Origin: Lachnospiraceae bacterium
GTDB lineage: Bacteria; Bacillota_A; Clostridia; Lachnospirales; Lachnospiraceae
DNA length: 7,931 bases
Assembly (NCBI GenBank): GCA_031262285.1
Contig: JAISHZ010000164.1
Location: forward strand, 1 to 7,931
Direction of reading: 5' to 3'
Numbering within the stretch: position 1 is the first letter of the stretch; each line of letters starts with the position of its first letter. A program made the translations under genes and the position numbers. Positions 5,965-7,931 of the stretch are shown here, piece by piece. The notes beneath the pieces are model-generated. The model was given only the letters and a program-made list of their open reading frames with translations. It did no database searches and had not been told where the DNA came from.

Positions 5965-6321
5965 TTATCTTGCAACATGAAGTAAGCGAGATTGCAATGT
6001 ATGATTTTCGCCGAGCAGCAAATTGGCAAAGAATAAATTGAGGTATTCCTGTGTAGCATGAATGCCCTTTTTGAATTCATTGTAATTCGCTCGAACAAGC
6101 GCGTTTCTAAAGTAAAATGCATTCGCAGCGAAGATATCGTTGGTCACATCAAAGCCTAAGGTTTGTAGATACTTGATGGTAAACACAGCAGTGGTGCGGG
6201 TATTACCCTCACCAAAAGGATGAATCTGCCATAAGCCGGACACAAAGCGTGAGATATGCTCCACTGTCTGTTTCATCGATAACCCCGTAATGAAGCCGAT
6301 ATTGGACGCGATTTTCACCAA
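5965..6321 (-). pseudogene. 5'-truncated Fic-domain protein gene
   Basis: The minus-strand frame encodes the C-terminal half of a Fic protein. Fic enzymes transfer AMP or related groups from nucleotides to target-protein hydroxyls. The active-site loop is HPFGEGNTRT (34-43), with catalytic His34, acidic Glu38, the anion-hole GN (39-40) and Arg42. The second Arg of the canonical HxFx(D/E)GNxRxxR motif is Ala45 here. The downstream helices (KYLQTLGFDV, YFRNALVRANYN, EYLNLFFANLLLGEN) fit the Fic family. The N-terminal part, about 80-120 residues with the flap and any inhibitory helix, is missing. The frame is open only to 6366, where TGA (6367-6369) stops it. The first start candidate is TTG 6321 with no clear SD. 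I read it as a relic. It converges on the Roco gene with a 9-bp gap. A short functional form cannot be excluded. Confidence 0.72.
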
Positions 6322-6455
6322 CGTGTGTTTATAAAAGCACAGTATTCCTTCAAAAATTATTTCACGTCAACTGTCCGGAACAAAGGCTTTTTTACCAGAT
6401 GAGCATTGGACTTTACGCGTAGATCGACGAACACGTGAATAATAACATAAACATC
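6322..6455. other. Gap between the Fic relic and the next gene
   Basis: I see no recognisable gene. On the minus strand a 33-codon open stretch (6357-6458, ending DVK and TAA) encodes a peptide containing HVFVDLRVKSNAHLVKKPL. It is in a different frame from the Fic relic and has no convincing start. It may be debris from the event that removed the Fic 5' end. It does not match any Fic N-terminal motif I know. No transposase, inverted repeat or tRNA end marks the junction. Confidence 0.3.
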
Positions 6456-6485
6456 ATGTCAAAGCATACCATGTCAATACATACC
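6456..6485. repeat. Two tandem copies of a 15-bp repeat
   Basis: ATGTCAAAGCATACC (6456-6470) is followed directly by ATGTCAATACATACC (6471-6485), 13 of 15 identical, then by ATTGC. On the minus strand each copy carries TTGACAT. The pair could be a regulator site for the downstream gene, or the repetitive start of a small ORF reading MSKHT-MSIHT. Confidence 0.5.
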
Positions 6486-6599
6486 ATTGCTAAGCAGAAT
6501 CTGCCGCTGTATAATGCGTTTTCACACTGCGATCAGAGCAGACTCACCTCATATGAAAAGGAGAATCACAAGGGGAGTTTCATGGAAAGAGTTATATGA
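6456..6599 (+). CDS. Possible small ORF overlapping the next gene's start
   Basis: A 47-codon frame from ATG 6456 begins MSKHTMSIHTIAKQNLPLYN and ends SFMERVI before TGA 6597-6599. It overlaps the 5' end of the zinc-ribbon gene in another frame. Its last third contains the two SD-like runs AAAAGGAG (6556-6563) and AAGGGGAG (6570-6577). It has no SD of its own and I recognise no family. It is either a coupled leader ORF, a remnant, or chance. It is listed mainly because it complicates the start of the next gene. Confidence 0.15.
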   Translation: MSKHTMSIHTIAKQNLPLYNAFSHCDQSRLTSYEKENHKGSFMERVI

Positions 6600-7524
6600 C
6601 AAAAGTAATCGACCGGACAGAACTGCGCTGAACAATTTTTGGAGATCTAATGTTAGACAAGTATTTGTCGAATTGTCTAATACATTACACCGGCAATACG
6701 GCTTGGCGCTTACAAATCTAACCTATACGAAGACACACGGCTGGATCATGAAATTCACGAAATCAGGGATTGTACTCGTGAAAAAAGTCATATTCGAACA
6801 AGATGCTTTTTATATAGACCATATATCCGTAAACAATGCAGAGAGTATGCAAACTGCTTTAGAATATGTAGAATCTCTATATACACCGGACTTTTTGAAA
6901 CAGTTTCAAGAAAAAATTGAAACGCGTAATAAAAAGCAGGTAGAACGGTCAAAGCGTTCTGCACAAAACGAAAAAAATGCGATCAATGAGATCGTAAAAA
7001 TAGTTGGTAACGATAAATTAAATCAATTCAAGTGGTCTCCGAAACTATCACAGAGGGATTTAAAGAGATTATACAGAGAAGATGCAAAAATGATATATAA
7101 CGATGAGCTCGTTGATGAAGTTGGTTACACCTTATATGCCAGATGCATACAAGGAAGGGATGAACGACTTTTGGCAAATGAGAATAAGCTGAAATGTCAT
7201 AACTGTGGGAATATTCTATCAAAAACAAACAGTCAAATACTACAATGTGATTGTGGTCATCATTATGTGTTTAGAGAGTATATGCGCAGTTTTAATAAGA
7301 ACAGTATGCCTTCCAGATCAGCCACTCCTTTTTTTAATGATTTTATCAACAGATGGCCATTCGCAAAAAGCTATCACGAAAAGATGCAGTTAATAGACTG
7401 GGTGATTCATCAATGCCATCTCAATATGCTGTCAGGAGTAAAGCGTGGTTTTGCAGGACTCAATCTGATCGAAGGATCAAAAGAGGAAGTACGTAATCTC
7501 ATTTTAGAGTTGGCGTATAATTGA
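6553..7524 (+). CDS. Zinc-ribbon protein of unknown function
   Basis: From ATG 6553 the product has 323 residues. The same frame is open further up, to TTG 6487 and ATG 6514, but none of these starts has a clear SD. The family-like part seems to begin at VSWKELYDKSNRP (residue 9). Residues about 10-115 form an alpha/beta domain with GWIMKFTKSGIVLVKK, vaguely like DUF3788 (weak). About 119-143 is a highly charged helix. DAKMIYNDELVDEVGYTLYARC (177-198) precedes a zinc ribbon with Cys215-x2-Cys218 and Cys232-x-Cys234. The second knuckle is one residue shorter than usual, with two His after it. The C-terminus (WVIHQCHLN, GLNLIEG) is helical. I recall this C-terminal module in other uncharacterised Firmicutes proteins. 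No enzymatic motif is visible. It is followed after 16 bp by the next gene, whose SD overlaps this stop, so the two form an operon. Confidence 0.75.
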   Translation: MKRRITRGVSWKELYDKSNRPDRTALNNFWRSNVRQVFVELSNTLHRQYGLALTNLTYTKTHGWIMKFTKSGIVLVKKVIFEQDAFYIDHISVNNAESMQTALEYVESLYTPDFLKQFQEKIETRNKKQVERSKRSAQNEKNAINEIVKIVGNDKLNQFKWSPKLSQRDLKRLYREDAKMIYNDELVDEVGYTLYARCIQGRDERLLANENKLKCHNCGNILSKTNSQILQCDCGHHYVFREYMRSFNKNSMPSRSATPFFNDFINRWPFAKSYHEKMQLIDWVIHQCHLNMLSGVKRGFAGLNLIEGSKEEVRNLILELAYN

Positions 7525-7540
7525 AGGAGGCGAGCGGCAT

Positions 7541-7879
7541 ATGGATCGTTCAAATGATCTATCGAGAAGTAGATATCCTGCTGACGAAAGCTATCTGGAA
7601 TGCGGTTTACCGCCGTTTCTTGAGGAGTCTATTCATTTGATGGTACAAGCTTGGGAAAAGCTAGATGCCGGTGAAAAGTATCTTCACTGGGACTGTGATT
7701 ATTGTAATTTACAGACTGATATCAATATTGCAGAAGTGGAACAAATCATCAGCTCAAAGCAGGCATGGTATCTTCGCGAGAAGTATTTGAGGATGGAAAG
7801 TCTGCTTTTTGAGGATTACCACTTAGCACAGAGAAAGCCGCTGCTATCGGATGTTACGTTTACGCAAGATATACTCTAA
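7541..7879 (+). CDS. Conserved-looking 112-residue protein of unknown function
   Basis: The start is well supported by AAGGAGG (7524-7530), which overlaps the TGA of the preceding gene and lies 10 bp before ATG 7541. The protein is acidic and probably helical. Recognisable patches are YLECGLPPFLEESI (19-32), LHWDCDYCNLQTDINIAEVE (48-67) and QAWYLREKYLRM (74-85). The WDCDYCNLQ stretch has two Cys two residues apart but no second pair, so a zinc site would need a partner. There is no signal peptide or membrane segment. I recall similar hypothetical proteins in Bacillales but no assigned role. Tight coupling suggests it works with the zinc-ribbon protein. Confidence 0.75.
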   Translation: MDRSNDLSRSRYPADESYLECGLPPFLEESIHLMVQAWEKLDAGEKYLHWDCDYCNLQTDINIAEVEQIISSKQAWYLREKYLRMESLLFEDYHLAQRKPLLSDVTFTQDIL

Positions 7880-7892
7880 TCAGATTAGGCAT

Positions 7893-7931
7893 ATGAACCG
7901 ATATGTTATGTGCATATATCGTTTACGAGGT
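7893..7931 (+). CDS. Possible start of a further gene, cut by the window end
   Basis: From ATG 7893 a frame is open for 13 codons to the end of the window (MNRYVMCIYRLRG). The only SD-like sequence is a weak TTAGG (7885-7889). An imperfect inverted repeat CGATAT/ATATCG (7899-7922) lies inside it, so the stretch could instead be a non-coding intergenic region. Confidence 0.15.
   Translation, partial: MNRYVMCIYRLRG

Overview
The window looks like chromosomal DNA of a Gram-positive bacterium of the Bacillales, perhaps close to Paenibacillus or Brevibacillus. The signs are strong purine-rich Shine-Dalgarno (SD) sites, a lipobox-type lipoprotein, a stand-alone GNAT acetyltransferase, a stand-alone GyrI-like protein and AT-rich codon use. 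This placement is an inference from gene families and style, because no ribosomal or other marker gene is present.

Layout. Positions 1-63 hold the last 20 codons of an upstream gene. Positions 110-1746 are a translationally coupled pair: a secreted alpha/beta-hydrolase lipoprotein and a GNAT acetyltransferase. Positions 1747-2268 have no sizeable gene. They hold a 112-bp inverted-repeat segment with a 14-bp palindrome, a 14-codon ORF with a very good SD, and a 167-bp miniature element. That element has 27-bp imperfect terminal inverted repeats flanked by TA, which suggests an IS630/mariner-type MITE. It ends about 9 bp before the SD of the next gene, a GyrI-like protein (2269-2910).

The centrepiece is a 963-residue gene at 3064-5955, a bacterial Roco-type (Roc-COR) GTPase. 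In front of the GTPase, where many Roco proteins carry leucine-rich repeats, it has about 140 residues of Leu/Ala/Asp/Arg-rich pseudo-repeats. These are written almost wholly in C- or T-ending codons, unlike the AT-rich rest of the gene. A long coiled coil and a glycine/alanine-rich C-terminal segment follow. The architecture (variable sensor, NTPase switch, C-terminal output) is that expected of an NLR-like conflict or immune protein. A short leader with a hexapeptide ORF and two adjacent hairpins precedes it, and the second hairpin pairs the gene's own SD.

Facing it, 9 bp downstream, is a 5'-truncated Fic-domain gene (5965-6321, minus strand), probably a relic. After a patch with a 15-bp tandem repeat and unclear starts come two co-directional genes: a zinc-ribbon protein (6553-7524) and a 112-residue protein (7541-7879). 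Neither has a function I recognise. The mix of a MITE, a Fic relic, an NLR-like GTPase and genes of unknown function suggests an accessory region from about 1.75 kb onward, downstream of more ordinary housekeeping-type genes.
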